In this document: positions 54,483 through 63,906 of the stretch, piece after piece | Layout: each line of letters begins with the position of its first letter | Position numbering within the stretch: position 1 is the stretch's first letter | NCBI GenBank assembly: GCA_021733925.1 | Contig: JAIPJY010000001.1 | Coordinates: forward strand, 124,001 to 188,000 | From: Prosthecobacter sp. | GTDB taxonomy: Bacteria > Verrucomicrobiota > Verrucomicrobiia > Verrucomicrobiales > Verrucomicrobiaceae | DNA: 64,000 bases | Reading direction: 5' to 3' | Translations under genes and position numbers: made by a program | Notes under the pieces: generated by a model | Databases searched by the model: none | The model's input: the letters and a program-made list of their open reading frames with translations, nothing else | Told to the model about the DNA's origin: nothing

Positions 54483-56609
54483 ATGCGCCTCGTCATTCCA
54501 TTCACGTTCCTCGCTTCATGCAGTGCTCTCGCTGTAGAGGTGCGCGTTGAATTCAATCGCGACATCCGGCCCATTCTCGCCGCGAAGTGTTACGCCTGCC
54601 ACGGCCCTGACGAAGACAAACGCGAGGCCGATCTCCGCCTGGATGTTCGTGCCGAGGCCGTGAAGGCGGCCATCAAGCCCGGCAAACCCGAGGCCAGCGA
54701 GCTTTGGAAACGCATCACCCACACCGATCCCGCTGACGTGATGCCGCCGCCTTCGTCGCCGAAGCAGCTCACCAACGTCGAGCGCGACCTTTTCCGCCGC
54801 TGGATCGCCGAAGGTGCCGAATATCAAAATCACTGGGCCTTTGAACCGATCAAGCGCCCCGTCGTGCCGAAGTCGGACAGCAAAAATCCCATCGATGCTT
54901 TCATCGAGGCCAAACTCCGAGCGCACGATCTCAAGCCCGCGCCGGCAGCCGATCCTATCGCATTGATTCGCCGCGTTTATCTCGATCTCACCGGCCTCCC
55001 ACCGGTGCCGGCTGATCTCGCCGCCTTATCCGGCTGGTCGGACCAAACCTACGAGCAGATCGTGGATCGCCTGCTCGCTTCACCGAATTTTGGCGAGCGT
55101 TGGGCGCGCCACTGGCTGGACATGGCACGCTACGCAGATTCAAACGGCTTCCTCGGCGATGGCCTTCGCCCGAACGCCTACCTGTATCGCGACTGGGTCA
55201 TCCAAGCCTTCAATACAGACCTCCCTTTTGATCAGTTCACCGTCCAGCAAATCGCTGGCGACTTGCTGCCGGATCCCGCGCTTGAGCAACTCACCGCGAC
55301 CGGCTTCCACCGCAATGCCGCACTCAACACCGAGGCCGGCGTGGACAAGGAAGAGGCACGTTACCAAAACATCGTCGATCGTGTCAACACCACCGGTCGT
55401 GTCTGGATGGGGCTCACCGTCGGTTGCGCGCAGTGCCACACGCACAAATACGATCCCATCACCATCCGCGACTACTATAGCTTCTATGCCTTCTTCGACA
55501 ACACCGAGGATCGGAGCGATTCGAAGATCAAAGCACTGACGCTGACTGAAGTGAGCAAGGATCGCCGCCAGACCTATGTCCACATGGCGGGCGACTACAC
55601 ACGGCGCGGCCCCGATGTCATTCCCGCCAGCCTGTCCGCGCTGCCACCAATGACCAGGCCCGTGCAGCCGGAGCCCAACCGCCTCGATCTCGCGCGGTGG
55701 CTTGTTTCACCGCAGCATCCGCTCACCAGTCGCGTCGCGGTGAATCACATCTGGAGCAAGCTCCTCGGCTTTGGCTTTGTGCGCACGCCGGATGACTTCG
55801 GCACCGCAGGCGAGTCGCCTTCGCATCCCGAACTGCTCGACTGGCTGGCCACCGAGTTCATGCGCAATGGCTGGAGCCGCAAGCATCTCATCAAGCTCAT
55901 CGTGATGAGCGCGACCTACCGTCAGTCCTCAGCGCACCGTGAAGACATCGTCGAACTCGACCCGCTGAACTGCCTTCTCGCCCGCCAGAATCGCATCCGT
56001 CTTGATGCCGAAATCTTGCGCGACTCCGCGCTCGCCGTCAGTGGCTTGCTGAAGCGTACCATCGGCGGCCCCAGTTTCCGTCCTCCATTGCCAGAAGATG
56101 TGTTTGATGTGGGCCGCTCGTCAAACTGGAAGGCCAGCCCAGGTGATGAAATCTACCGCCGCAGCCTTTATATCATCACCCTGCGCAGCGTGCTGTATCC
56201 CACGCTCACCACCTTCGACTCGCCCGATGCCGCTGACGCCTGTGTGCGCCGGGAGCGCAGCAACACGCCCCTCCAGGCGCTCGCCATGATGAATGACAGC
56301 GTCTTCGTCGAAGCCGCGCAGGCGCTCGCTTTACGTGCGATGCACGAATCTCCTCCTGAGGTTGCCAAACGTTTGCGACTCCTGTTTAAGCTGACGCTCA
56401 ATCGCCCTCCGCGTGCGGAAGAACTGCAGCGTCTTGCCGTCTTTCACAGAGAACAAAAAGCGCGTGTTGAAAAAAATGGAGCAAAGGCATTGCAGGTCCT
56501 CGGCAACAACACCTCATCCATCGCCAGGCCGGATCAAATCGAAGCCGCCACGCTCGTCGCTGTCGCGCGGGTGCTCATGAACCTGGATGAGTTCATCAAT
56601 CGCGAATAG
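54483..56609 (+). CDS. PSCyt1-DUF1549-DUF1553 protein, compact form, copy 4
   Basis: A 708-residue exported protein: signal peptide, PSCyt1 (CYACHGPDEDKREADLRLD, Cys36-Cys39), DUF1549 (CAQCHTHKYDP, Cys315-Cys318), a short linker with YVHMAGDYTRRGPDV, and DUF1553 (AVNHIWSKLLGFG, RQNRIRLDAEILRDSAL). The coiled-coil region found in copies 1-3 is absent, making this the shortest complete version. It is followed by two different DUF1501 genes. Role unknown; possible diheme electron carrier. Confidence 0.9.
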   Translation: MRLVIPFTFLASCSALAVEVRVEFNRDIRPILAAKCYACHGPDEDKREADLRLDVRAEAVKAAIKPGKPEASELWKRITHTDPADVMPPPSSPKQLTNVERDLFRRWIAEGAEYQNHWAFEPIKRPVVPKSDSKNPIDAFIEAKLRAHDLKPAPAADPIALIRRVYLDLTGLPPVPADLAALSGWSDQTYEQIVDRLLASPNFGERWARHWLDMARYADSNGFLGDGLRPNAYLYRDWVIQAFNTDLPFDQFTVQQIAGDLLPDPALEQLTATGFHRNAALNTEAGVDKEEARYQNIVDRVNTTGRVWMGLTVGCAQCHTHKYDPITIRDYYSFYAFFDNTEDRSDSKIKALTLTEVSKDRRQTYVHMAGDYTRRGPDVIPASLSALPPMTRPVQPEPNRLDLARWLVSPQHPLTSRVAVNHIWSKLLGFGFVRTPDDFGTAGESPSHPELLDWLATEFMRNGWSRKHLIKLIVMSATYRQSSAHREDIVELDPLNCLLARQNRIRLDAEILRDSALAVSGLLKRTIGGPSFRPPLPEDVFDVGRSSNWKASPGDEIYRRSLYIITLRSVLYPTLTTFDSPDAADACVRRERSNTPLQALAMMNDSVFVEAAQALALRAMHESPPEVAKRLRLLFKLTLNRPPRAEELQRLAVFHREQKARVEKNGAKALQVLGNNTSSIARPDQIEAATLVAVARVLMNLDEFINRE

Positions 56610-56653
56610 CCTCACCATCGCAACACCCTACATCCTGCCGCCGTTTAGACCCC

Positions 56654-57991
56654 ATGCTCTCTCTCTTTTCTCACCGATCCTCCGGCCGCTGCTGTGATGG
56701 TCTTTCGCGTCGCTCTTTCCTGCGCATCGGCGGACTGGGGTTGGGCGGACTGAGCCTGCCCGGGCTCCTGCGCGCAGAGTCGGAGCTTGGACGAGGGAAA
56801 TCACAGAAGGCACTGATCTTGGTTTATCTGCCTGGCGGTCCCCCGCATCAGGACATGTACGACTTGAAAATGAATGCACCGTCGGAGGTGCGTGGTCCGT
56901 TCAAGCCCATCGGCACCAATGTCTCTGGCATCCAGATCAGCGAGCACCTGCCGCGCATGGCGAAGATGGCGGATAAGCTCACCTTCATTCGCAGCGTGGT
57001 GGGCGCCAAAGACCGGCATGAAAGCTTTCAGTGCGTCACCGGCCGCCTGAGCAACAATGCACCCCCGGGCGGCTGGCCGGAGATCGGCAGCGTGGTGTCA
57101 AAGCTCAAAGGCGGGGCTCCCACCGTGCCCGGCTATGTCAATCTCTCGCAGCAGATGAAGCACACGCCCTACAATCAGGGGCGCCCGAGTTTCCTCGGCG
57201 TGGCACATGCACCCTTCATGCCGCTGGAGCGCGGCAAGGAGGACATGTCCCTCAACGGTGTGACCTTGGACCGCCTCGGTGATCGGCGAGGCCTGCTCTC
57301 CGCCTTCGACACCTTCCGTCGCGAGACAGATGCCTCGGGTACCATGGCGGGCATCGATGTCTTCCGGCAGCAGGCCTACGGCATTCTGACCTCCTCACAG
57401 CTTGTCGATGCGCTCGACCTTTCCAGAGAGTCTCCCAAGGTCCGCGAGCGTTACGGCAAAGGCACTGAAAAGATCCAGGGCGATGCCGCACCACGGCTCA
57501 ATGAGCAGTTCCTCCTCGCTCGCCGTCTGGTAGAAGCCGGCGTGCGTGTGGTGACCCTCAGCTACAGCTTCTGGGACTGGCATGGGCAGAACTTCAAATA
57601 CGCCCAGGAAAACCTGCCCGACTTTGATCAGGCGATCAGCGCCCTCGTGCAGGACTTGCATGATCGCGGCATGGACAAGGATGTCACTGTGCTGGCCTGG
57701 GGTGAATTCGGGCGCACGCCGCGCGTCAATGACAAAGGCGGTCGTGACCATTGGCCCAATGTTTCCTGCGCGCTTCTCGCCGGGGGCGGCATGCAGAATG
57801 GTCAGGTCATCGGTGCCACGGATCGCCTTGGCGGCGAGGCCACAGACCGGCCCGTGCATTTCCAGGAGATTTTCGCCACGCTCTACAACAATCTGGGCAT
57901 CAATCCCCACACCAGCACAGTCTCTGACTTCTCCGGCCGTCCGCACTATCTGGTCGATAACGAATTCCAGTCGATCAAAGAACTGGCCTGA
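56654..57991 (+). CDS. DUF1501 protein, Tat-exported, copy 5 (GGPPHQD subtype)
   Basis: A 445-residue protein with a twin-arginine signal (LSRRSFLRIGGLGLGGLSL). Motifs: LVYLPGGPPHQDMYDLKM, WGEFGRTPRV, GGRDHWPNVSCALLAGGG, IFATLYNNLGINPHTSTV. It is the same subtype as copy 2 at 27883 and differs from its immediate neighbour copy 6. It has 44 bases of leader after PSCyt copy 4. Probable metal-dependent extracytoplasmic hydrolase by fold; activity unknown. Confidence 0.91.
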   Translation: MLSLFSHRSSGRCCDGLSRRSFLRIGGLGLGGLSLPGLLRAESELGRGKSQKALILVYLPGGPPHQDMYDLKMNAPSEVRGPFKPIGTNVSGIQISEHLPRMAKMADKLTFIRSVVGAKDRHESFQCVTGRLSNNAPPGGWPEIGSVVSKLKGGAPTVPGYVNLSQQMKHTPYNQGRPSFLGVAHAPFMPLERGKEDMSLNGVTLDRLGDRRGLLSAFDTFRRETDASGTMAGIDVFRQQAYGILTSSQLVDALDLSRESPKVRERYGKGTEKIQGDAAPRLNEQFLLARRLVEAGVRVVTLSYSFWDWHGQNFKYAQENLPDFDQAISALVQDLHDRGMDKDVTVLAWGEFGRTPRVNDKGGRDHWPNVSCALLAGGGMQNGQVIGATDRLGGEATDRPVHFQEIFATLYNNLGINPHTSTVSDFSGRPHYLVDNEFQSIKELA

Positions 57992-57996
57992 CCCTC

Positions 57997-59478
57997 ATGT
58001 CTCCTCAGGAACGCATCACCCAAACCCGCCGCGAGTTCCTGGCGACGAGTTCCTGTGGCCTGGGCACGCTCGCTCTTGCCTCACTGCTGCAGCAAGATGG
58101 TTTGCTGGCGGCTGAAGCAAGCACTCCGGCGAATCCGCTGGCGACACGAATGTCGCATTTCGCGCCGAAGGCGGAGCGCTGCATCTTCATCTTCCTCGAA
58201 GGCGGACCCTCGCAGATGGATCTCTTTGATCCGAAGCCGCTGCTCAACAAATACGACGGCCAGCCGCTGCCCGATTCGATCGTGGGAGATGCCAAGTTCG
58301 CCTTCCTGCAAAAGGACACGGCCACCGTCATGGGCACCAGCCGTGTTTTCAAAAAGCACGGCCAGTGCGGCATGGAAATCAGCGACTTGCTTCCGCACAT
58401 CGCCACCTGCGCGGACGACATCGCTCTGGTGCGGTCCATGCACACCACGCAGTTCAATCATCTGCCCGGCCAGCTCATGCTCAACTGCGGCGAATCCCGG
58501 CTTGGGCGTCCCAGCGTGGGTTCGTGGGTGACGTATGGCCTTGGCAATCTGTCGCAGGAGCTGCCATCCTACGTCGTGATGGTCAGCAAGGGGCGCGGGC
58601 TGCCGGGTGGCAGTTCCACCTGGTCCAGCGGCTTCCTGCCGTCATCCTATTCAGGCGTGATGTTCCGCAATGGGGCCTCGCCTGTTTTGAACTTGAGCAA
58701 CCCCGATGGCATCACACCGGACATGCAGTCCGCGAGCATCCGTGCGCTGAATGATCTCAACCGCCTCCAGCACAAACACATCGGTGATCCCGAGATCGCA
58801 GCGCGCATCAACAGTTACGAACTCGCCTTTCGCATGCAGAGCGCCGCGCCGGAACTGGTCGATATCACGGGTGAATCCCAGGCCACGCTCGATGCCTATG
58901 GTGTGAATCGCATCGAGCCGCCCATCAAGAGCAACCTCGGCGGCATCGGCAACTACCAGACTTTTTCGCGGCAGTGTCTGAACGCACGGCGGATGGTGGA
59001 GCGCGGCGTGCGCTTCGTGAACATCATTCACGCTTCATGGGATCACCACAGCAACCTCGATCCGCAGCTCGCGCACAACTGCGGAATGGTCGATCAGCCT
59101 ATTGCGGCACTGCTCAAAGACCTCAAACAACGTGGCCTACTGGATACCACGCTCGTCGTATGGGGCAGCGAATTTGGACGCACCGCATTGGGTGAAAATC
59201 GGAAAGGCTTCAAGAAGGTCACCGGCCGCGATCACCATCCGGCTGCTTTCAGCCTGTGGATGGCGGGTGGCGGCATCAAAGGCGGTCAGGTTCATGGCGA
59301 GACGGATGACTTCGCCTGGCACGTCGCGCGTGATCCCGTCTCCATCCATGACTTCCACGCCACCATCCTGAATCTCTTTGGTCTGGATCATAACAAGCTC
59401 AGTTATCGCTTCCAGGGCCTCGACTTCCGCCTCACCGGGGTGAATCCGACCAAGGTGGTGAAAGGCCTCCTGGCGTGA
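57997..59478 (+). CDS. DUF1501 protein, Tat-exported, copy 6
   Basis: A 493-residue protein with a twin-arginine signal (QTRREFLATSSCGLGTLAL), starting 5 bases after copy 5. Motifs: [78 protein letters not shown] near the end. It has an insertion before the ..FSRQCLNARRMVERGVRF block relative to other copies. A tandem pair of different subtypes suggests two activities rather than a recent duplication. Confidence 0.92.
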   Translation: MSPQERITQTRREFLATSSCGLGTLALASLLQQDGLLAAEASTPANPLATRMSHFAPKAERCIFIFLEGGPSQMDLFDPKPLLNKYDGQPLPDSIVGDAKFAFLQKDTATVMGTSRVFKKHGQCGMEISDLLPHIATCADDIALVRSMHTTQFNHLPGQLMLNCGESRLGRPSVGSWVTYGLGNLSQELPSYVVMVSKGRGLPGGSSTWSSGFLPSSYSGVMFRNGASPVLNLSNPDGITPDMQSASIRALNDLNRLQHKHIGDPEIAARINSYELAFRMQSAAPELVDITGESQATLDAYGVNRIEPPIKSNLGGIGNYQTFSRQCLNARRMVERGVRFVNIIHASWDHHSNLDPQLAHNCGMVDQPIAALLKDLKQRGLLDTTLVVWGSEFGRTALGENRKGFKKVTGRDHHPAAFSLWMAGGGIKGGQVHGETDDFAWHVARDPVSIHDFHATILNLFGLDHNKLSYRFQGLDFRLTGVNPTKVVKGLLA

Positions 59479-59520
59479 TTTGCGGCGGAAAAACTTCCCT
59501 GCAGCCCGCGTTCTAGTCAG

Positions 59521-61338
59521 GTGCCCATCGCGCCCTCTTACATCCTCATCCTCTCGCTCCTGCTCTGCGCCACCGCGCAGGCGGCGGCTCCGGCTGTGAT
59601 TGATTGGAATGCTGCGCGCCAGCACTGGTCTTTCGTTCCGCCCAAAGCGCAGTCATTGCCCAAGGTGAAAGACAGCACCTGGCCGCGCGAGCGTGTGGAT
59701 CATTTCATTCTCGCGCAGATGGAAAAGCGCGATCTCACGCCAGCCGCCCCGGCAGATGCGCGAACGCTGATCCGCCGTGTCACCTTGGATCTCACGGGAT
59801 TGCCGCCGACTCCCGATGAAGTGGCGGCCTTTGTGGAAGATGCGCGACCGGATGCTTACGCCCGGCTGGTGGATGGCCTGCTCGGACGTCGTGCCTTTGG
59901 CGAACGGATGGCGAGTCAGTGGCTGAATCTTGCCCGGTATGCCGAAGATCAGGCGCATCAGGTAGGCGGCAATTCCTCCCTCAACTACCCGAACGCCTGG
60001 CGCTACCGCGACTGGGTTGTGTCGGCTTTCAACACCGGCCTGCCTTATGATGAGTTCATCAAAAAGCAGCTCGCCGTGGATGTGATCGAGCCGCAGAACA
60101 AGGCCGATCTCCCCGCCCTCGGATTCCTCGGCCTCGGTCACAAGCTCTATGCGCGTTCACGGCTCGACGTGCAGGCGGAGGAATGGGCGGAAAAGGTGGA
60201 TGCCGTCTCGCAGACCTTTCTTGGCCTCACCGTGGGTTGCGCACGCTGCCATGATCACAAGTTCGACCCCATCACCATGCGTGACTACTATGCGCTCGCC
60301 GGGGTCTTCGCCAGCGTGCAGATGGTGAACCAGCGCCCTGATGGCAAGGAGGAGGACAACAAAGTGAATGCGGACAAAATGGACGTCGGCACGCTCCACA
60401 TCGTGCGTGATGAGTCTTCGCGTGACCTGCCGGTTTATGATCGGGGAGACATGGAGTCTCCCGGGCTCGTCAAAGTACCCCGTGGTTATCTGCAGGTGCT
60501 CAGCAGGGGCCAGCCGGTGAATTTCAAGCAGGGCAGCGGTCGCGGCGAACTCGCGGAGCAGATCGCGAGCGCAGCCAATCCGCTCACCGCTCGCGTGATG
60601 GTGAACCGCTTGTGGGACACGCTCTTCGGCAAGCCCCTCGCCCGCACCACCAGCAACTTCGGCACCACGGGGGACAGACCCACGCATCCGGAACTGCTCG
60701 ACGATCTCGCCCTGCGCTTCATGCAAAACGGCTGGTCGGTCAAAAAGATCATGCGGGAGCTCGTGCTCTCCGCCACCTACCGTCAAAGCTCTCAGGGCAG
60801 CGCGTCAAACGCACAGCTTGACCAGGCGAACGAGAACCTTTGGCGCATGGAGCGCCGCCGTTTGAGCATCGAGCAGTATCGCGACGCCGTGCTCGCGGTC
60901 TCCGGCGATCTCGATGTCGCAGGCGGTGCCTCGCTCGATCTGAGCGCGGCGGATCATCACAAGCGCACGCTTTACTCGAAAGTCAGCCGCCGCGAGTTGA
61001 ACAAGACTCTCATGCTCTTCGACTACCCGGACGCCAACGTCCACGCCGCACGTCGCTCCAGCAGCACCACGCCCACGCAGAAGCTCTTCCTGATGAACAG
61101 TGCCTTCATGATCGGGCAGGCCAGGGCCCTGGCACAACGAATCCAGCTCAGCGCAGCAGATGACACCACACGCATCCGCCACACCTACGCACTTCTATTT
61201 GCCCGTGAGCCTCTCGCGGAGGAGCTCGCCGTCGCGCAGGCGTTTTTGCAGGAAACTCCGTCCGACAACGCGCTGACCGGCTGGGAGCAGCTTGCCCAGG
61301 CCTTGCTGGCCACCAACGAAATGCTTTATGTGGACTGA
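59521..61338 (+). CDS. DUF1549-DUF1553 protein lacking the PSCyt1 heme domain, copy 5
   Basis: A 605-residue exported protein starting at GTG (59521) with a signal peptide (to about residue 22). DUF1549 begins almost at once (HWSFVPPKAQ..), so the N-terminal PSCyt1 domain and its CXXCH are absent; only the internal CARCHDHKFDP motif (Cys240-Cys243) remains. DUF1553 follows (ARVMVNRLWDTLFGKPL, RMERRRLSIEQYRDAVL) and ends in LLATNEMLYVD. The sequence upstream (59479-59520) is too short to hold a missing domain. The DUF1501 copy 7 gene follows after 13 bases. Confidence 0.88.
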   Translation: MPIAPSYILILSLLLCATAQAAAPAVIDWNAARQHWSFVPPKAQSLPKVKDSTWPRERVDHFILAQMEKRDLTPAAPADARTLIRRVTLDLTGLPPTPDEVAAFVEDARPDAYARLVDGLLGRRAFGERMASQWLNLARYAEDQAHQVGGNSSLNYPNAWRYRDWVVSAFNTGLPYDEFIKKQLAVDVIEPQNKADLPALGFLGLGHKLYARSRLDVQAEEWAEKVDAVSQTFLGLTVGCARCHDHKFDPITMRDYYALAGVFASVQMVNQRPDGKEEDNKVNADKMDVGTLHIVRDESSRDLPVYDRGDMESPGLVKVPRGYLQVLSRGQPVNFKQGSGRGELAEQIASAANPLTARVMVNRLWDTLFGKPLARTTSNFGTTGDRPTHPELLDDLALRFMQNGWSVKKIMRELVLSATYRQSSQGSASNAQLDQANENLWRMERRRLSIEQYRDAVLAVSGDLDVAGGASLDLSAADHHKRTLYSKVSRRELNKTLMLFDYPDANVHAARRSSSTTPTQKLFLMNSAFMIGQARALAQRIQLSAADDTTRIRHTYALLFAREPLAEELAVAQAFLQETPSDNALTGWEQLAQALLATNEMLYVD

Positions 61339-61351
61339 CTCCTCATCTCCC

Positions 61352-62737
61352 ATGAACCGCCGCAACGCCCTGCAGCGCCTCTCCGCCGGGTTCGGCGCGA
61401 TCGGTCTCGCTGGCATGCTGGGGTCACAGGCTCAGGCCGCAGTGAAGCAGCAGGTCACGCCGAAAGCGAAGCGGGTGATCTTCCTGTTCATGAACGGTGC
61501 GCCCTCGCACATCGACACCTTTGACCCGAAACCGGCCCTCAAAAAATACGAAGGTCAGCAGCCTTCCGGCAAGCTCTACAAGGCCCCGGCCACCAGCGGC
61601 TTCATGTCCTCGCCGCTGCAGTTCAACCGCTGCGGTCAGAGCGGCATCGAAGTGAGCGAAAGTCTGCCGCGTCTCGGCAGCATCATCGACGACTGCTGCG
61701 TCATCCGCTCCATGCACACCGACGTGCCCAATCACGAGCCCGCGCTGCTCATGATGAACACCGGCAACATCCAGCCCATCCGCCCGTCGCTCGGTTCGTG
61801 GGTGCTTTACGGTCTGGGCAGCGAAAACGAAAATCTTCCCGGCTTCGTCGTGCTGCGGCCCACCCCCAATATCGTGGTGGGCCCGGCTCTGTGGAGTAAT
61901 TCGTTCCTGCCCGCCGAATTCCAGGCCACCGGCGTCATCACGTCCGACATGAACGTGGACAAGCTGATCGCCAATGTGCGCAACCCCCTGCTCAGCGCAC
62001 CGCAGCAGCGCCGCCAGATCGATCTCATCCAGCGCTTCAACCAGCTTCATGCCGCACGGCGCGACAACGACTCGGCGCTCGACGCTCAGATCAAGTCGAT
62101 GGAAACCGCCTACCGCATGCAAAGCGCTGCCAGCGAGGCCTTCGACATCAGCCGTGAGCCCGCCAAAATGCGCGAGCTCTATGGAGACACCCCCTTTGGC
62201 CGCTCCTGCCTGCTCGCGCGGCGGCTGGCCGAGTCCGGCGTGCGCTACATCAGCGTCTATTACACCAGCAGCAACAACCAGCCCTGGGACACGCACAGCG
62301 ACCACTACAAGCGCCACCCTGAACTCTGCGCCGACAGCGACCGCGCCTCCGCCGCGCTCATCAGCGACTTGAAACAGCGCGGCCTCCTTGATGACACACT
62401 CGTGGTTTGGACCGGCGAGTTTGGCCGCACCCCCTACTCGCAGGAAAACAAGGACAAGAACAAGAAGATAGACCCGATGAAGCGCGGGCGCGATCACCAT
62501 CACACCGCTTTCAGCACCCTGCTCGCCGGCGGCGGAATCAAGGGTGGTCTGGCGTATGGCTCTTCGGACGAACTCGGCATGAATGCCGTCGAAAAGAAGG
62601 TTCACGTCCATGATCTGCACGCCACCATCCTGCATCAACTCGGCCTCGATCACGAACAGCTCACCTACCGCTACGCCGGTCGCGATTTCCGCCTCACCGA
62701 TGTGTACGGTGACGTGGTGACGGACATCATCGCGTGA
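61352..62737 (+). CDS. DUF1501 protein, Tat-exported, copy 7
   Basis: A 461-residue protein with an RR-type signal (MNRRNALQRLSAGFGAIGLAG). Motifs: [80 protein letters not shown]. It pairs with the heme-poor copy 5 protein upstream, so DUF1501 partners with this family even when PSCyt1 is missing. The ATG at 61352 starts the signal; the frame is open further upstream inside the previous gene. Confidence 0.92.
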   Translation: MNRRNALQRLSAGFGAIGLAGMLGSQAQAAVKQQVTPKAKRVIFLFMNGAPSHIDTFDPKPALKKYEGQQPSGKLYKAPATSGFMSSPLQFNRCGQSGIEVSESLPRLGSIIDDCCVIRSMHTDVPNHEPALLMMNTGNIQPIRPSLGSWVLYGLGSENENLPGFVVLRPTPNIVVGPALWSNSFLPAEFQATGVITSDMNVDKLIANVRNPLLSAPQQRRQIDLIQRFNQLHAARRDNDSALDAQIKSMETAYRMQSAASEAFDISREPAKMRELYGDTPFGRSCLLARRLAESGVRYISVYYTSSNNQPWDTHSDHYKRHPELCADSDRASAALISDLKQRGLLDDTLVVWTGEFGRTPYSQENKDKNKKIDPMKRGRDHHHTAFSTLLAGGGIKGGLAYGSSDELGMNAVEKKVHVHDLHATILHQLGLDHEQLTYRYAGRDFRLTDVYGDVVTDIIA

Positions 62738-62757
62738 CATTCATTCCTCATTCCATC

Positions 62758-63888
62758 ATGCGCAGTCTCTCGTCATTCCTTCTGGCCGCTCTTTGCGTAG
62801 CCTCCGTCTCGCTTTCGGCTGCCGACCCCGTGGTGTTTATCTCCGCTTTTGCTTCAGGTGACAAAGCTGGCATTCATGCGTTTCGCTTCGATTCAGAGAA
62901 CGGCGCATTGCAGCCGTTGCATCGCACCACAGACATTCAGAATCCGTTCTTCCTCGCGGTTTCGCCCGATCAGCGCTTCCTGTATGCGATCAATGCCGAG
63001 AAGTTTGGCGGTGCCGAAGATGAGTTCGTGGCGGCCTATGCGCTTGAGGATCGCAGCGGTCATTTGAAGCGGCTCAATCAGCAGTCTGCGCGTGGAACGG
63101 CCTCCTGTTACCTTGATGTCGATGCCACGGGCAAGACCGTGGTGGTGGCGAACTACGCATCCGGCAGTGTGGCGTCGCTGCCGGTGCAGAAAGACGGCTC
63201 GCTGGGAGAAGCTGTCTCTTTTATGCAGCACAGCGGTTCCAGTGCAGACCCACAGCGCCAGAAGGGGCCAAACGCGCACAGCATCGTGGTCAGTCCGGAC
63301 AATCGCTTCGCTCTCTCTGCCGATCTGGGCATCGACAAAATCCTCGTTTATCAACTCGATGCGGCCACATCCAAACTCACTCCGAATGAGTCCCAGCCCT
63401 TTGCGAAGATGCAGCCTGGCTCGGGTCCGCGTCACATCACGTTTCATCCGAATGGCAGGCACGTGTATGTGATCAACGAACTGGCGAATACGGTGACGTG
63501 TTTTGATTATGCCGCCGCATCTGGCACGCTCACTGAACGCCAGACCATCTCCACACTTCCCGGTGGCTTCACCGGCAAAAGCTACACCGCTGACTTGAAA
63601 ATCACACCCGATGGCAAATTTCTGTACGGTACAAATCGCGGCCACGACAGCATCGCCTCCTATCGCATTGCTGAGGATGGCAAGATCTCGCTCCTCTCCA
63701 TCGATCCCAGCCTCGGCAAAGGTCCGCAGAATCTGCTCATCACCCCAGATAGCCGATGGCTCCTCTGCGCAAACATGCCGGGAAACAGCGTGGTCGTGTT
63801 TCGGATTGATTCCACGAACGGAAAAATCACAGCCGCCGGCACTCCAGTCGAGATGCCAATGCCATCCTGCATTCGCTGGGTAAAGTAA
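62758..63888 (+). CDS. Secreted lactonase-like seven-bladed propeller (6-phosphogluconolactonase family)
   Basis: A 376-residue protein with a signal peptide (MRSLSSFLLAALCVASVSLSA). Propeller repeats with the lactonase-family wording are clear: NPFFLAVSPDQRFLYAINAE, TASCYLDVDATGKTVVVANYASG, GPNAHSIVVSPDNRFALSADLG, GPRHITFHPNGRHVYVINEL, KGPQNLLITPDSRWLLCANM. Family members hydrolyse sugar lactones or muconolactones; export suggests a periplasmic lactone, the kind of product a GMC sugar dehydrogenase makes. The ATG at 62758 was chosen over a GTG at 62734 that overlaps the previous stop. Confidence 0.88.
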   Translation: MRSLSSFLLAALCVASVSLSAADPVVFISAFASGDKAGIHAFRFDSENGALQPLHRTTDIQNPFFLAVSPDQRFLYAINAEKFGGAEDEFVAAYALEDRSGHLKRLNQQSARGTASCYLDVDATGKTVVVANYASGSVASLPVQKDGSLGEAVSFMQHSGSSADPQRQKGPNAHSIVVSPDNRFALSADLGIDKILVYQLDAATSKLTPNESQPFAKMQPGSGPRHITFHPNGRHVYVINELANTVTCFDYAAASGTLTERQTISTLPGGFTGKSYTADLKITPDGKFLYGTNRGHDSIASYRIAEDGKISLLSIDPSLGKGPQNLLITPDSRWLLCANMPGNSVVVFRIDSTNGKITAAGTPVEMPMPSCIRWVK

Positions 63889-63906
63889 ACGCTTCGCGCA
63901 TCCTCA

